A stretch of DNA of 38,172 nt from Clostridium sp. (GCA_018335695.1 JAGXRV010000058.1:1-38172), one strand, 5' to 3'. Positions 1-8,032 are shown, numbered from the stretch's first letter. Numbers and translations are program-made. The notes: generated by a model from the sequence alone, not told the origin.

Positions 1-33
1 GCCAGCGTGGCCATTATCCATTTGCCTAGACCG

Positions 34-267
34 TCAATTTTTCTGTTCTACTTGGCCAATCTTTTGCTCCAGTTTCTGTTCTACCTGGCTAATCTTTTGC
101 TCCAGTTTTTGCTCTGTTTGATCAATCTTTTGCTCTACTTGACTAATCCTCTGCTCCAACTTTTGCTCTGTTTGGGTGATTTTTTGCTCCAACTTTTGTT
201 CTGCCTGATCAATCCTTTGAAGCAAGTGGAAAAACTCAGGCGAAGCCAGAGTATAGCTTGGTCTCAC
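34..267 (-). pseudogene. Hendecad coiled-coil protein, probably frameshifted; continues past window start
   Basis: Seen: after about 18 N-terminal residues the protein is an almost pure coiled coil of 11-residue units of the type QVEQKLEQKIS, with one shorter 7-residue unit. The frame stops at 34-36 just after a run of five A (minus strand). Dropping one A continues the coil as QKIDGLGKWIMATLA to the window edge, which looks like the start of a C-terminal membrane anchor. I therefore infer a one-base frameshift, either real or a sequencing error. The GTG start at 267 has AAAGG directly against it, with almost no spacer, and an in-frame stop lies two codons upstream, so the start is uncertain. 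Small coiled-coil membrane proteins of this kind are common in Firmicutes and their function is unknown. Confidence 0.55.
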
Positions 268-454
268 CCTTTATTCTAGTAGCTCGTTAGTTTCGCCTTG
301 ATGTTGTTCGGTCACAGGGATCACCCTCTTTCACTCTTTATTCTAGCACATTTTCTGTTTGTTTGCCAGTCACTACGGGCACGTCTCTTAACATCGCAGC
401 TTCCCTAAACGATATAATTTCCTATGCCCTAAACAATACGCTTTGCCTTCTTTG
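268..454. other. Intergenic region without a recognised gene
   Basis: No convincing ORF or RNA. CTTTATTCTAG occurs twice, near 266-278 and 336-347. The 17-bp string at 407-423 recurs at 10537-10553 with one mismatch, which marks a minor dispersed repeat. Confidence 0.4.
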
Positions 455-898
455 CTAGGGGGAGAGAGGTAAGCCCTCGGTTTTCCACTGCACAATACCA
501 CCGAGCACATTGTAAGCTTCTTTGAAGCCAAGTTCCTCCATGATCATCAAAGCTAAACTGCTCCGTCGCCCTGTCCGGCAATAAACAAGATAAATTTTGT
601 CTTTATCCAGCTGGCTAAGTGATTCCCGAAAATTTAAGCCATAGTAGTCCAGATTGACAGCGTTTTCAAGCCGTTCGCCGAAAAATTCTTGCGGGGTACG
701 CACGTCAAGGACAACAAAGTTTGCCTCATTCTTATTGCTTTGAATTAATGCGGCTGCATCACTCACAGTAATGTGTTCCAGTCTGCTCTCCGGTCTCGCC
801 GAACTACGGCCAAAGTACCCGCTTAGCATTGAAAGGATTAGCATAACTGCTCCCAGCGCCAAAAGTCCCAGACCTTTCTTTTTCAAGCTTTCTCCCAT
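455..898 (-). CDS. Membrane-anchored rhodanese-like protein
   Basis: A single rhodanese domain, probably a sulfurtransferase or persulfide carrier held on the outer face of the membrane. Residues 9-28 are one hydrophobic helix preceded by KKK, so the protein is an anchored or exported form. The domain follows (about 40-147) with VVLDVRTPQEF and the active-site loop CRTGRRS, whose cysteine is intact, so it should be catalytic. It ends with the usual GGIVQWKTEGLP. The ATG at 898 has only AAGG close to it. A TTG at 886 has a better-placed GGGAGAA and is a possible true start. It lies 18 bp downstream of the diguanylate cyclase gene and may be cotranscribed. The substrate cannot be told from the sequence. 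Confidence 0.85.
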   Translation of the reverse strand: MGESLKKKGLGLLALGAVMLILSMLSGYFGRSSARPESRLEHITVSDAAALIQSNKNEANFVVLDVRTPQEFFGERLENAVNLDYYGLNFRESLSQLDKDKIYLVYCRTGRRSSLALMIMEELGFKEAYNVLGGIVQWKTEGLPLSP

Positions 899-916
899 CC
901 TTGCGCGCCGGACATT

Positions 917-2167
917 TTACCTAACACAATTTCTGCCGGCTGACTTTGCCTCGTACATCTTTTTGTCTGCCCTATTTACTAGTGTATCCACCGTATCCCC
1001 GGAAGAATAGCTGGCGACGCCGAAACTGGCTGTTATCTTGCCTACTCCCGGGATCTCCATTTGGTTTAATTGCCTCCGCAGCGTTTCAGCCAAAACCACT
1101 GCTGCATTCCCGTCGGTTTCCGGCAGAAGCAATACAAATTCTTCCCCGCCCCAACGAGCTATGGTGTCAATTTTACGGATTCTGTTCAAAATCATTTCCG
1201 CCATGCTTTTCAAAACTAAGTCGCCGGCGTTATGCCCAAACAGGTCATTAACGTTTTTAAAGTGGTCTATGTCCAGCATAATCAGGGAAAAGCTGCTACC
1301 GGACCGCCTAACGCGCTCTATTTCTTCCTCCAGCTTTTGGGTAAAATAGCGGCGGTTATAGACGTTTGTGAGAGTATCTGTAACCGCTAATAGCCACAAT
1401 TCCTCTTCGAGTGCAATTCGGTCAGTCTGGTCAACGACAAAAGCGGCACAGACTTTTTTTCCTCGGCAACAATGAAGCTGCAGGCGAATTTCAACAGGAT
1501 AATGGGAGCCATCTTTTCGGCGATGCAGCGAGTTAAAGAGTAACTGTTCATTCGACCCGCAAACCAACGGTTCAAGCCGAGCTTTAAGACTAAGCAAATC
1601 AAGCTCAACCTCAAGATCAAGCGGTGTCATATTGCCCAATTCCTCCATGGTATAGCCCAGATTTTCCCGGGCGCCACGGTTAACTGCAAGAAACTTATGA
1701 TTTTCCAGATAGAAAATATAAATTTCGGTTAGTGAATTTTCAGTAATCTGCTGGTACATATTTGCTAATGAATTTACTTCATAAAGCTGCAGAGCCATTT
1801 CAACTATGGAGATCAGTACATTTTCGCCGCTACCTTTCAGTATGTAACCATAACTGGCAACCGAGCGAATTTTTTCTACCACCTCCATTTCAGCATGGGC
1901 AGACAAGAAAACAATAGGAATCTCCCTGCACTTCTGTAGCAAACGTGCCGCATGCGCTCCATCTATGCCTGTTCCCATTTCTATATCCATTAATATGAGG
2001 CCTGGGGAAAGAATGCCGCCGCAAACTTTTTCCACAGCTTCTTCGCCTGTCAGCGCAATTTCAGTTTGATAACCGTATCTGCTCAGCGTATCTGCCGTTA
2101 TTTGTGCAAGAAATTTGCTGTCGTCTACAACAAGAATCTGCTTGTTTTTAACAGTTTTCACTGCCAA
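917..2167 (-). CDS. Response regulator diguanylate cyclase (REC-PAS-GGDEF)
   Basis: Makes cyclic di-GMP from two GTP under control of phosphorylation and a PAS sensor. The receiver domain (1-125) has D15-D16, phospho-acceptor D61 in LILMDIEM and K111. A PAS domain (about 135-255) includes a typical PAC end, YPVEIRLQL. The GGDEF domain (about 258-416) has the active-site loop GGEEF at 340-344 and an allosteric I-site RKID at 331-334, five residues before it, so product inhibition is expected. There is no EAL or HD-GYP domain and no membrane segment, so it is cytosolic. TTG at 2167 is used with AGGGG four bases upstream; a GTG two codons later is the alternative. No partner histidine kinase is in the window. 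Confidence 0.92.
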   Translation of the reverse strand: MAVKTVKNKQILVVDDSKFLAQITADTLSRYGYQTEIALTGEEAVEKVCGGILSPGLILMDIEMGTGIDGAHAARLLQKCREIPIVFLSAHAEMEVVEKIRSVASYGYILKGSGENVLISIVEMALQLYEVNSLANMYQQITENSLTEIYIFYLENHKFLAVNRGARENLGYTMEELGNMTPLDLEVELDLLSLKARLEPLVCGSNEQLLFNSLHRRKDGSHYPVEIRLQLHCCRGKKVCAAFVVDQTDRIALEEELWLLAVTDTLTNVYNRRYFTQKLEEEIERVRRSGSSFSLIMLDIDHFKNVNDLFGHNAGDLVLKSMAEMILNRIRKIDTIARWGGEEFVLLLPETDGNAAVVLAETLRRQLNQMEIPGVGKITASFGVASYSSGDTVDTLVNRADKKMYEAKSAGRNCVR

Positions 2168-2316
2168 TCAACCCCTAAATCAGATATTTTAAATATATTC
2201 AGTCGGGAAAGCAAGTAATGCCACCCGAACAAAAAATAATTATTACAATTTTCTACATCTAAGCTGTTTTTCCTTTTGTTTACAACAAAAACTACTGAGA
2301 TAAGCCGAAAATAAAG

Positions 2317-2341
2317 AAAAAGCGTTGTCAAAACGCTTTTT
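2317..2341 (-). terminator. Rho-independent terminator after the C_GCAxxG_C_C gene
   Basis: A 10-bp perfect stem, AAAAAGCGTT with AACGCTTTTT, closes a 5-nt loop and has T-runs on both strands. It lies 70 bp past the stop of the minus-strand gene and before the diguanylate cyclase gene, so the two are separate units. Confidence 0.8.
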
Positions 2342-2410
2342 AACCAAATAATCTAATCGCAGCAAATCTACTGTTTATTTCTTTGCTCGCCATACTTAAT
2401 TCGTTATAAC

Positions 2411-2908
2411 TTAACAATCTGACTTAACTGTAATTTGCCCGTCATCAATAAATTCACTTGCAACCCATCTGGCTACTTTGCCGGTTATTTTAATACAGTG
2501 ATTCTTCCTAGCTTGGCTCTTGAAGTCCTCGCCTTGCCAGTCAGCAGTGATAATTCTGCAGCAATTAGCCTTATACTCTTCATTTATATAATCATGCAGC
2601 TCTTTTGCTTTTATAAACATCTTTTCATTCATCGGCTCACCTTTAACTCTGCCATATACCATGCCAAGAGCCATTTGCCCCCCGGAAACAGCACCGCAAA
2701 GACAACCGGCTCTGCCCATCCCAATCGGAAAACCGCCGGCTAATTTTGCAACATCTTCCGCATAAGGTTTGTTAAGTAATTCATTTATAGTTTGCACCAC
2801 TGCTTCGCTGCAAAAAAATTTGCCGCTGCTAAATAACTCTTCCGCATCCGTCTGTACTTTCTCTAAAATTTCATCTTTTGAAAATTCTTTGGTATTCATT
2901 AAGTCCAT
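2411..2908 (-). CDS. C_GCAxxG_C_C family putative redox protein
   Basis: Belongs to the C_GCAxxG_C_C family (Pfam PF09719), small anaerobe proteins thought to bind a metal or FeS centre or to act in redox; no member's reaction is firmly known to me. Seen: C33 in KFFCSEAV, the signature GCLCGAVSGG at 68-77 with C69 and C71, the pair C116-C117, and C138 in KNHCIKI. The length, 165 aa, is normal and there is no signal peptide. The start ATG has GGGAGGA eight bases upstream. It is a single gene, with a terminator behind it and a divergent transporter gene in front. The divergent region between them (2909-3098) must hold both promoters. Confidence 0.85.
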   Translation of the reverse strand: MDLMNTKEFSKDEILEKVQTDAEELFSSGKFFCSEAVVQTINELLNKPYAEDVAKLAGGFPIGMGRAGCLCGAVSGGQMALGMVYGRVKGEPMNEKMFIKAKELHDYINEEYKANCCRIITADWQGEDFKSQARKNHCIKITGKVARWVASEFIDDGQITVKSDC

Positions 2909-3098
2909 TATTTATTCCTCCCGGCAAAGGCTTGCATCATGCTCAAAATTATATAGCATTGCTGCCTACTTACCTAATAGTAAAAATCTATATTAATTTA
3001 TTTACTATAGAGCAGAACCATTGGTATAGTAATAATTTCGATGATAAGCTGACTAGGAGCAATTTATCTATGATATCTGCAAAAAAGGAGGCTCGCGT

Positions 3099-4028
3099 AT
3101 GACAAAAATTCTCAAGAAATTGCCTTTGCCTATTTCCGGATTAATCTTGGGCTTGGCAGTTTTAGGCAATTTGCTGCAAACACACGGGGAAGTATTTAGA
3201 ACTATTTTAGGGACAACTGCTGGGATAATGCTTGTTTTATTCATAGCAAAAATACTTATTTTCCCGCAACAAACAAAAAAGGATTTAGATAACCCGTTGA
3301 TTGCCAGTGTTTTTCCAACTTTCTCCATGGCAGTCATGTTGCTGTCAACTTATTTAAAACCTGAATCACCGGCGCTTGCGGCCGCAGTCTGGTTTAGCGG
3401 ATTAGCACTTCATCTTCTGCTTATCATTTGGTTTACCATCAAATATGTATTAAAATTTAAACTTGCACAATTTTTCCCTTCGTGGTTTATCGTCTATGTG
3501 GGCTTAGCTGTAGCAAGCGTCACTGCGAGCGGATACAACATGGCAATTATTGGACAATTTGCCTTCTGGTTTGCATTGGCTGCTTACCCAGTCCTGCTTT
3601 TGCTAACCTTTAAGAGAATTATTATTGTCAAGCAAATGCCGGAACAGGCGATGCCGACGCTGGCAATTTTAGCAGCGCCGGCAAGTCTTTTACTGACCGG
3701 ATATTTACGTGCTTTTACGGAAAAAAATATCCTTCTTGTTTATCTCTTGATTGCTTTCTCTTTAGTGTTTTATGCGGCAGTTATCACAATGTTGCCCAAA
3801 CTGCTGAGCAGCAAGTTTTACCCCAGTTTTGCGGCATTTACCTTTCCCTTAATTATCAGCGGAGCAGCAATGAGACAGGCAAATACTTTCTTAATCAACG
3901 CAAACCAAGTAATCCCGCTCCTTGAATATTTGGTATATTTCAAAGAATTCTTGGCAGTTATTATCACTCTCTATGTGTTTATGAAATACGTCCTTTTTTT
4001 AGCAGCTCCAACGCCTTCTCAAAGTTAA
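3099..4028 (+). CDS. TDT-family transporter (TehA/SLAC1-like)
   Basis: A polytopic membrane protein of 309 aa with about ten hydrophobic helices, matching the tellurite-resistance/dicarboxylate transporter (TDT) family in length and in phrases such as ASVFPTFSMAVMLLSTYL and FTFPLIISGAAM. Family members conduct anions (SLAC1, TehA) or sulfite and dicarboxylates; the substrate here cannot be assigned. The start ATG follows AAAAAAGGAGG by seven bases. The next gene starts 136 bp downstream with its own promoter-like elements, so cotranscription with sbtA is possible but not required. A role in moving small anions beside a bicarbonate transporter is only a suggestion. Confidence 0.8.
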   Translation: MTKILKKLPLPISGLILGLAVLGNLLQTHGEVFRTILGTTAGIMLVLFIAKILIFPQQTKKDLDNPLIASVFPTFSMAVMLLSTYLKPESPALAAAVWFSGLALHLLLIIWFTIKYVLKFKLAQFFPSWFIVYVGLAVASVTASGYNMAIIGQFAFWFALAAYPVLLLLTFKRIIIVKQMPEQAMPTLAILAAPASLLLTGYLRAFTEKNILLVYLLIAFSLVFYAAVITMLPKLLSSKFYPSFAAFTFPLIISGAAMRQANTFLINANQVIPLLEYLVYFKEFLAVIITLYVFMKYVLFLAAPTPSQS

Positions 4029-4060
4029 ACTCTTTGCTTATATAGCTCCCCATAAATCTC

Positions 4061-4090
4061 TTTACCAAACAAAATATGCTGTGCTATACT
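4061..4090 (+). promoter_or_regulatory. Possible sigma-A promoter of sbtAB
   Basis: TTTACC at 4061-4066 and TATACT at 4085-4090 are separated by 18 bp, about 75 bp upstream of the sbtA start. The -35 match is only moderate. Confidence 0.45.
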
Positions 4091-4164
4091 ATCACTAACC
4101 TTTTCAGGACGAAAAACCTTTACTTTGCTACAGTTTATTACATAATTTGGAGGTGACTTAAGCT

Positions 4165-5154
4165 TTGACTGCGGAAGTGATTTTGCAGAGTATTTTTTCG
4201 CCCCCAACACTCTTTTTTGCACTGGGCATAATAGCTGCAGTAATTAAATCTGATCTAAAGGTGCCTGATGAAGCCGGTGCAACAATGGGGCTTTTTCTGT
4301 TAACTGCCATCGGTGTCAGGGCAGGCGTTGCCGTAAGCGAAACCGGCATTGATGGTTATGTAGCCGTCGGAGCGATAACAGCCGCCTTAATTGGTTGCCT
4401 GCTTGCTCTGGCAGGCTACACCATGCTCACCAGATTATTTGCGCTAGATCCTGCTAATGCCGGCTCCATAGCAGGTCATTTTGGCGCTGTCAGCAGTATG
4501 ACGCTCATCCTCTCGATTACTTTCCTAGAGCAAATTCAGGTGACATACGAACCTTTTGTAGCTGCGCTTTACCCATTCATGGATACAGCCGCACTGGTAA
4601 CAGCCATTCTCCTCGCACGACGCAGCCTAAGCAGCAAGAAAGACGGCAATGGACCAAGCACAAAGGAATTGTTAATCGAAGGACTCACCGCCAGAACGAC
4701 AGTGTTACTAATCGGCGGCTTGCTGATCGGCTTTATTACCGGTCCCCAAGGCATGGAAAGGGCTTTGCCCCTGTTTGACACACTCTTCTTTGGTGTTGCC
4801 TCTTTTTTTATGCTTGACATTGGTTTGGTTGCCGGCGCACGTCTGGCGGAACTTAGAACAGTGAATAAATTCGTCCTTGGCTATGCCTTGATAATGCCGG
4901 CCATCCATGTATTAATTGCGGCGACTGTCGCCACTTTAATCGGCTTAAGCCCCGGCGGGGTTACAGTTTTCGCCATCGGTTTGGCGGGAGGGGCTTCCTT
5001 TATTTCCGCGCCCATCGTAATGCGTACTGCTCTGCCCCAAGCCAATCCTTCCTTATCACTGGCTTTAGCGTTAGTCGTTGCGCTTCCGGTTAACGTCATC
5101 GTCGGCATTCCTTTAGCTTATCATACGGCAGTATTTTTAGGCGGCGCTCTTTAA
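4165..5154 (+). CDS. sbtA: SbtA-like sodium-dependent bicarbonate transporter
   Basis: Resembles SbtA (Pfam Sbt_1, formerly DUF897), the high-affinity Na+/HCO3- symporter best known from cyanobacteria. It is 329 aa with about ten hydrophobic helices in two similar halves. Helix 1 is followed by LKVPDEAG, the second half carries GASFISAPIVMRTALP, and a charged cytosolic loop (SSKKDGNGPSTKELL) joins the halves. The TTG start at 4165 is fixed by GGAGGTGA eight bases upstream. The next gene encodes a PII-like protein, the SbtB regulator that pairs with SbtA, which strongly supports the assignment. In an anaerobe it could feed bicarbonate to carboxylation or CO2 fixation. Transport itself is inferred from the family. 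Confidence 0.85.
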   Translation: MTAEVILQSIFSPPTLFFALGIIAAVIKSDLKVPDEAGATMGLFLLTAIGVRAGVAVSETGIDGYVAVGAITAALIGCLLALAGYTMLTRLFALDPANAGSIAGHFGAVSSMTLILSITFLEQIQVTYEPFVAALYPFMDTAALVTAILLARRSLSSKKDGNGPSTKELLIEGLTARTTVLLIGGLLIGFITGPQGMERALPLFDTLFFGVASFFMLDIGLVAGARLAELRTVNKFVLGYALIMPAIHVLIAATVATLIGLSPGGVTVFAIGLAGGASFISAPIVMRTALPQANPSLSLALALVVALPVNVIVGIPLAYHTAVFLGGAL

Positions 5155-5201
5155 CCGCCTAAAAGACGAAAACACAAATACGACTGGCGGTGAATTGAAT
5201 C

Positions 5202-5519
5202 ATGTTGGCAGAGGCAAAAAAAATTGTGATTATCACGGAAGCGGTAATCGAGGAAAAGGTTATCCAACTGCTTAACGCACTCGAAGTTAAAGGCTACACA
5301 GTTTACAGAAGTCTTACAGGCAAAGGCGAACGCGGGATTCGTTCGGGCTTGGGAGGCCTTTTGAATTTTAGTGAAAATATTTGTCTTGAGATAATTGTCA
5401 GCGATGAGAATAAAGCTATCGTCATAATGGAAGCAGTTTACAATAAATTTCTTGCTGACAAATTTGCCGGCATTACCTATTTAGAAGATATTCGCGTCAT
5501 CAGGCCGGAAAAATTTTAA
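5202..5519 (+). CDS. sbtB: SbtB-like PII-family regulator of SbtA
   Basis: A 105-aa ferredoxin-fold PII-like protein. SbtB trimers bind adenine nucleotides and gate the SbtA transporter. Seen: the beta-alpha-beta start IVIITEAVIEEKVIQLLNAL, then the T-loop region with the basic, glycine-rich GKGERGIRSGLGG, as in SbtB rather than GlnB/GlnK (the uridylylated Tyr of GlnB is absent). It ends at RPEKF and lacks the cysteine R-loop found at the C-terminus of many cyanobacterial SbtBs. It follows sbtA by 47 bp on the same strand and is followed by a terminator, so sbtA-sbtB is a two-gene operon. The Shine-Dalgarno site is weak (GGCGGTGA, 11 bases away). Confidence 0.85.
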   Translation: MLAEAKKIVIITEAVIEEKVIQLLNALEVKGYTVYRSLTGKGERGIRSGLGGLLNFSENICLEIIVSDENKAIVIMEAVYNKFLADKFAGITYLEDIRVIRPEKF

Positions 5520-5559
5520 ATATCGAGACTATTATTTTCTATTGATAGTGTCAAATCCT

Positions 5560-5598
5560 ATCCAGCGGTTAGATTACTAAACCGGCTGGATTTTTTTT
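5560..5598 (+). terminator. Rho-independent terminator of sbtAB
   Basis: ATCCAGCGGTT at 5560-5570 pairs with AACCGGCTGGAT at 5580-5591 with one bulged G and a 9-nt loop, followed by eight T. Confidence 0.85.
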
Positions 5599-5615
5599 AG
5601 TTTGCCTTCATAGTT

Positions 5616-5644
5616 CACCGCGAAACACCGTTTGCCATATACTA
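5616..5644 (+). promoter_or_regulatory. Candidate sigma-K-type promoter of LysM gene
   Basis: CACC at 5616-5619 and CATATACTA at 5636-5644, 16 bp apart, fit the mother-cell sigma-K pattern (mACm, 16-17 bp, CATAnnnTA). It ends 24 bp before the start codon of a LysM protein that looks like a spore-coat component. An overlapping sigma-A reading (TTCACC, 18 bp, TATACT) is possible. Confidence 0.45.
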
Positions 5645-5668
5645 GCTATAAAACGGAGGTGAAAAATA

Positions 5669-6277
5669 ATGTCGCCAATTCGCAAAACAGGAATAACAGC
5701 TTACCGAAAAGCGGCAAAATATGCAAGTTCGGAGATAATTCCGGAGCCGCCAAAAACTTGTGATGGTTATCTCTATAAAGTTTTGGAAGAAGACACTCTT
5801 TATAAGATTGCCAAAAAATTTAAGTGCAGCTTGAAAAGAATCTTACAAGCCAACCCTCAATTGTCCAACCGCTCCGGCACTATCTTTGTCCGCCAACTGC
5901 TCTGTATTCCCGATTTTGAAATATTCCCCCCCTCACTCCTATTGCCCATTGGTCCTCAGGTGCTGTCTGTGCAGCTTCTCGACGCTAGCGGCAATCCACT
6001 GCAAGTGATGAACGGATATACTATCTTAGCGCCAAGAACTTTTATCCGTGTTGTATTTTCTGAACCGGTCAGCCTTGTCTACTTTTTCTTCGCAGGCAGA
6101 GGATTAATGATCTTCAGGTCCTCATTCATTATAGGAATAGAAACTCTTACCCCGCCGCAACGCTCCGTGAGGTTCGTTTGGGATGTGCCTTTTAGAACCA
6201 GAGGTTCCCTTTATATTGTTGGCTGCAATCAAAGAATATGCGGTCCCGCTGAGGAAATACTGGTAAGCAGCATCTGA
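5669..6277 (+). CDS. LysM-domain protein, possibly a spore coat or cortex protein
   Basis: 202 aa. One LysM domain spans about 36-80 (YKVLEEDTLYKIAKKFKCSL, then ILQANPQL) and should bind peptidoglycan or cortex. A beta-rich region (about 90-200) follows, looking like an Ig-type fold (VLSVQLLDASGNPL, FIRVVFSEPV). There is no signal peptide or membrane helix. A LysM protein without an export signal in a spore-former is often a coat or coat-cortex morphogenetic protein made in the mother cell, as SafA and YaaH are; the sigma-K-like promoter agrees with that. The start ATG follows CGGAGGTGA. It is a single gene after a terminator. The C-terminal region was not recognised as a named family. Confidence 0.7.
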   Translation: MSPIRKTGITAYRKAAKYASSEIIPEPPKTCDGYLYKVLEEDTLYKIAKKFKCSLKRILQANPQLSNRSGTIFVRQLLCIPDFEIFPPSLLLPIGPQVLSVQLLDASGNPLQVMNGYTILAPRTFIRVVFSEPVSLVYFFFAGRGLMIFRSSFIIGIETLTPPQRSVRFVWDVPFRTRGSLYIVGCNQRICGPAEEILVSSI

Positions 6278-6284
6278 ATAAGCA

Positions 6285-6314
6285 TTGCACTTTTATAAAA
6301 GAACGGGATATACT
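6285..6314 (+). promoter_or_regulatory. Sigma-A-type promoter of lipoprotein gene
   Basis: TTGCAC at 6285-6290 and TATACT at 6309-6314, with an 18-bp spacer, lie 40 bp before the TTG start. Confidence 0.6.
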
Positions 6315-6354
6315 ATAATTGCATTATAAATCAACATGCAAAGAGGTGATAAAT

Positions 6355-6867
6355 TTGGGTAAGAAAAAAACCAGGGCTTTGCCTGTTATCACTGCTTTTT
6401 TGCTGTCCGTTCTTTTCTTGGGAGCAGGATGTGCCGTCGGAAATCAGGAACTAGTCAAAGAACTGCAGGAGGAAGCTGCCACCCTTCGAACTGAAAAAGA
6501 AACGCTGCAAACCCAGATATCCGCTTTGGAAACAGAGGTGGCTAACCTCCGCCAGGGACAGGAAATCACAAGAATTCCTAAAGACGGTTGGGAGCAATAT
6601 TTTCCGGAGGGCGCTGAAAGCACACTGAAAGGCGAAAGTACGGCAAGAGTCCGTGAATTACTTGGCGAGCCGCCCTTTTTGATTCGCAGCATTGCTGTCA
6701 ACCAAGAATTTAGCAGGGAGATTTGGATTTTCACCCCGTTCGATCAGGATCCAACAGGCTTGTACCTTTTTTTTAAAGGCGGAAGGCTTGATTCTGCAAT
6801 ATTAAACGAGTTTAACGGCCTGCCGGGCTCAGACCTGCTTAACAGTCCAGGATTTTGGACGCAATAA
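6355..6867 (+). CDS. Coiled-coil lipoprotein with BamE/SmpA-like C-terminal region
   Basis: 170 aa from the TTG at 6355, chosen because AAGAGGTGAT lies just upstream; a longer frame from 6319 has no ribosome site. It has a basic N-end (GKKKTR), a hydrophobic helix, and a lipobox-like FLGAGC with C26 as the likely lipidated residue. A short coiled coil follows (about 31-70, ELVKELQEEAATLRTEKETL). The C-terminal 90 residues (STARVRELLGEPPFL, REIWIFTPF, LYLFFKGGRLDSAIL) have the pattern of the SmpA/OmlA or BLIP-like fold, which is an inference from pattern only. It is probably tethered to the outside of the membrane. It is a single gene with its own promoter and converges on spmB. The function is unknown. 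Confidence 0.7.
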   Translation: MGKKKTRALPVITAFLLSVLFLGAGCAVGNQELVKELQEEAATLRTEKETLQTQISALETEVANLRQGQEITRIPKDGWEQYFPEGAESTLKGESTARVRELLGEPPFLIRSIAVNQEFSREIWIFTPFDQDPTGLYLFFKGGRLDSAILNEFNGLPGSDLLNSPGFWTQ

Positions 6868-6893
6868 GAACTATTTCTGCTGCCAATTTGATA

Positions 6894-7430
6894 CTAGCCA
6901 AAAACAATTCTGCAAACCGTAATCGCAGCTATAAAACCTGTAAGATCGGCAAGAAGCCCTACAGGCAGCACATGCCTTGTGCGACGGATGCCAACAGAAC
7001 CAAAGTATAATGTTAAAATAAAAAGAGTGGTGTCGGTACTGCCCTGCATTGTGGAAGCCACCCGACCGACAAATGAATCCGGACCGCTGTTAGTGAGGAT
7101 TTCTGTAGTGATGGCAAGAGCGCCGCTGCCTGATAAAGGACGCATGATGGCAAGCGGCACCACTTCATCCGGGATATTAAAACTTACTAAGAGCGGGGTT
7201 AACAAAGTGATAAACAAATCAAGCGCACCGGAAGAGCGCAATAAACCGATGGCTACTAACATTGCCACAAGGAAAGGGATTAGCTTTACCGAAGTGGCAA
7301 ATCCTTCCTCAGCACCTTCGACAAATGTATCAAAAACATCAACCTTTCTCAACATGGCATAAACGAGAATCACAAAAATAAAGCTGGGAATAATCCAAGC
7401 CGCTACGCTGTCAGTAATTATCTGGAGCAT
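6894..7430 (-). CDS. spmB: Spore maturation protein B
   Basis: A membrane protein of the nucleoside-recognition (Gate) family. SpmA and SpmB are needed for full dehydration of the spore core. It is 178 aa with about five hydrophobic helices, opening with WIIPSFIFVILVYAMLRKVDVF and containing the conserved IMRPLSGSGAL and TTLFILTLYFGSVG typical of SpmB. It overlaps the end of spmA by 13 bp and has GGGGGAG eight bases before ATG, so the two are translationally coupled. It is last in the dacB-spmA-spmB unit, the same order as in Bacillus, and converges on the lipoprotein gene with only 26 bp between them and no clear terminator. Confidence 0.95.
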   Translation of the reverse strand: MLQIITDSVAAWIIPSFIFVILVYAMLRKVDVFDTFVEGAEEGFATSVKLIPFLVAMLVAIGLLRSSGALDLFITLLTPLLVSFNIPDEVVPLAIMRPLSGSGALAITTEILTNSGPDSFVGRVASTMQGSTDTTLFILTLYFGSVGIRRTRHVLPVGLLADLTGFIAAITVCRIVFG

Positions 7431-8032
7431 TTGCTTCTCCCCCTTAGTCGACGACTGCGGTAAAAATGGCGAAAAATCCTGTCAAAAATTATCGCTACCA
7501 ACGTAGAGCAGGTGGTGGCAACCAAAACTGTACCCACAATTTCCGTTGGATTTATGGAGCCTGTAGCCGCCCGCAAAGCTACCACAGTAGTGGGAATCAG
7601 AGTCAAGCTTGATGTGTTTACCGCAAGAAAAGTACACATTTCATCACTTGCCGTCTCTTTATCGTGATTTAACTCCTGTAATTCCTTCATCGCCTTCAAG
7701 CCAAAGGGGGTGGCTGCACTGCCCATGCCAAGCAAATTAGCGCTCATATTCATTAATATAGCATGCATCGCCGGATGTTCTTTAGGAATACGGGGATAAA
7801 GAAATGCGGCCAAAGGCCGAAGTACCCGGACAAGCCAATGAATTAAGCCGCTCTTTTCAATCAGCCTCATCATCCCAAGCCAAAAAGTCATGATGCTTAT
7901 CAATGAGAAAGCCACCGTTACCGCTTTTTCCGCTGAAGAAAAGACTGCCTCAGTCACTGTTTCCATGCGTCCGGTGGCAGCAGCCGCCAATATACCGATA
8001 AACATCATTCCAAACCAGATTGAATTAACCAA
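7418..8032 (-). CDS. spmA: Spore maturation protein A
   Basis: The partner of SpmB, also a Gate-domain membrane protein acting in spore core dehydration and heat resistance. It is 204 aa with hydrophobic helices at the N-terminus, about 40-60, and near the C-terminus. Family phrases include MTFWLGMMRLIEKSGL, MNMSANLLGMGSAATPFGLKAM and FLAVNTSSLTLIPTTVVALR. The start is a TTG with GGCGGTG seven bases upstream. It lies 25 bp after dacB and overlaps spmB, so all three are one operon. Confidence 0.95.
   Translation of the reverse strand: MVNSIWFGMMFIGILAAAATGRMETVTEAVFSSAEKAVTVAFSLISIMTFWLGMMRLIEKSGLIHWLVRVLRPLAAFLYPRIPKEHPAMHAILMNMSANLLGMGSAATPFGLKAMKELQELNHDKETASDEMCTFLAVNTSSLTLIPTTVVALRAATGSINPTEIVGTVLVATTCSTLVAIIFDRIFRHFYRSRRLRGRSKCSR

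Noticed and set aside
7-279. 90-aa plus-strand ORF rich in Leu and Phe
   Set aside because: It is the mirror of the coiled-coil repeat on the other strand; the QKLEQK codons read as LLLQFL in reverse, with no ribosome site.
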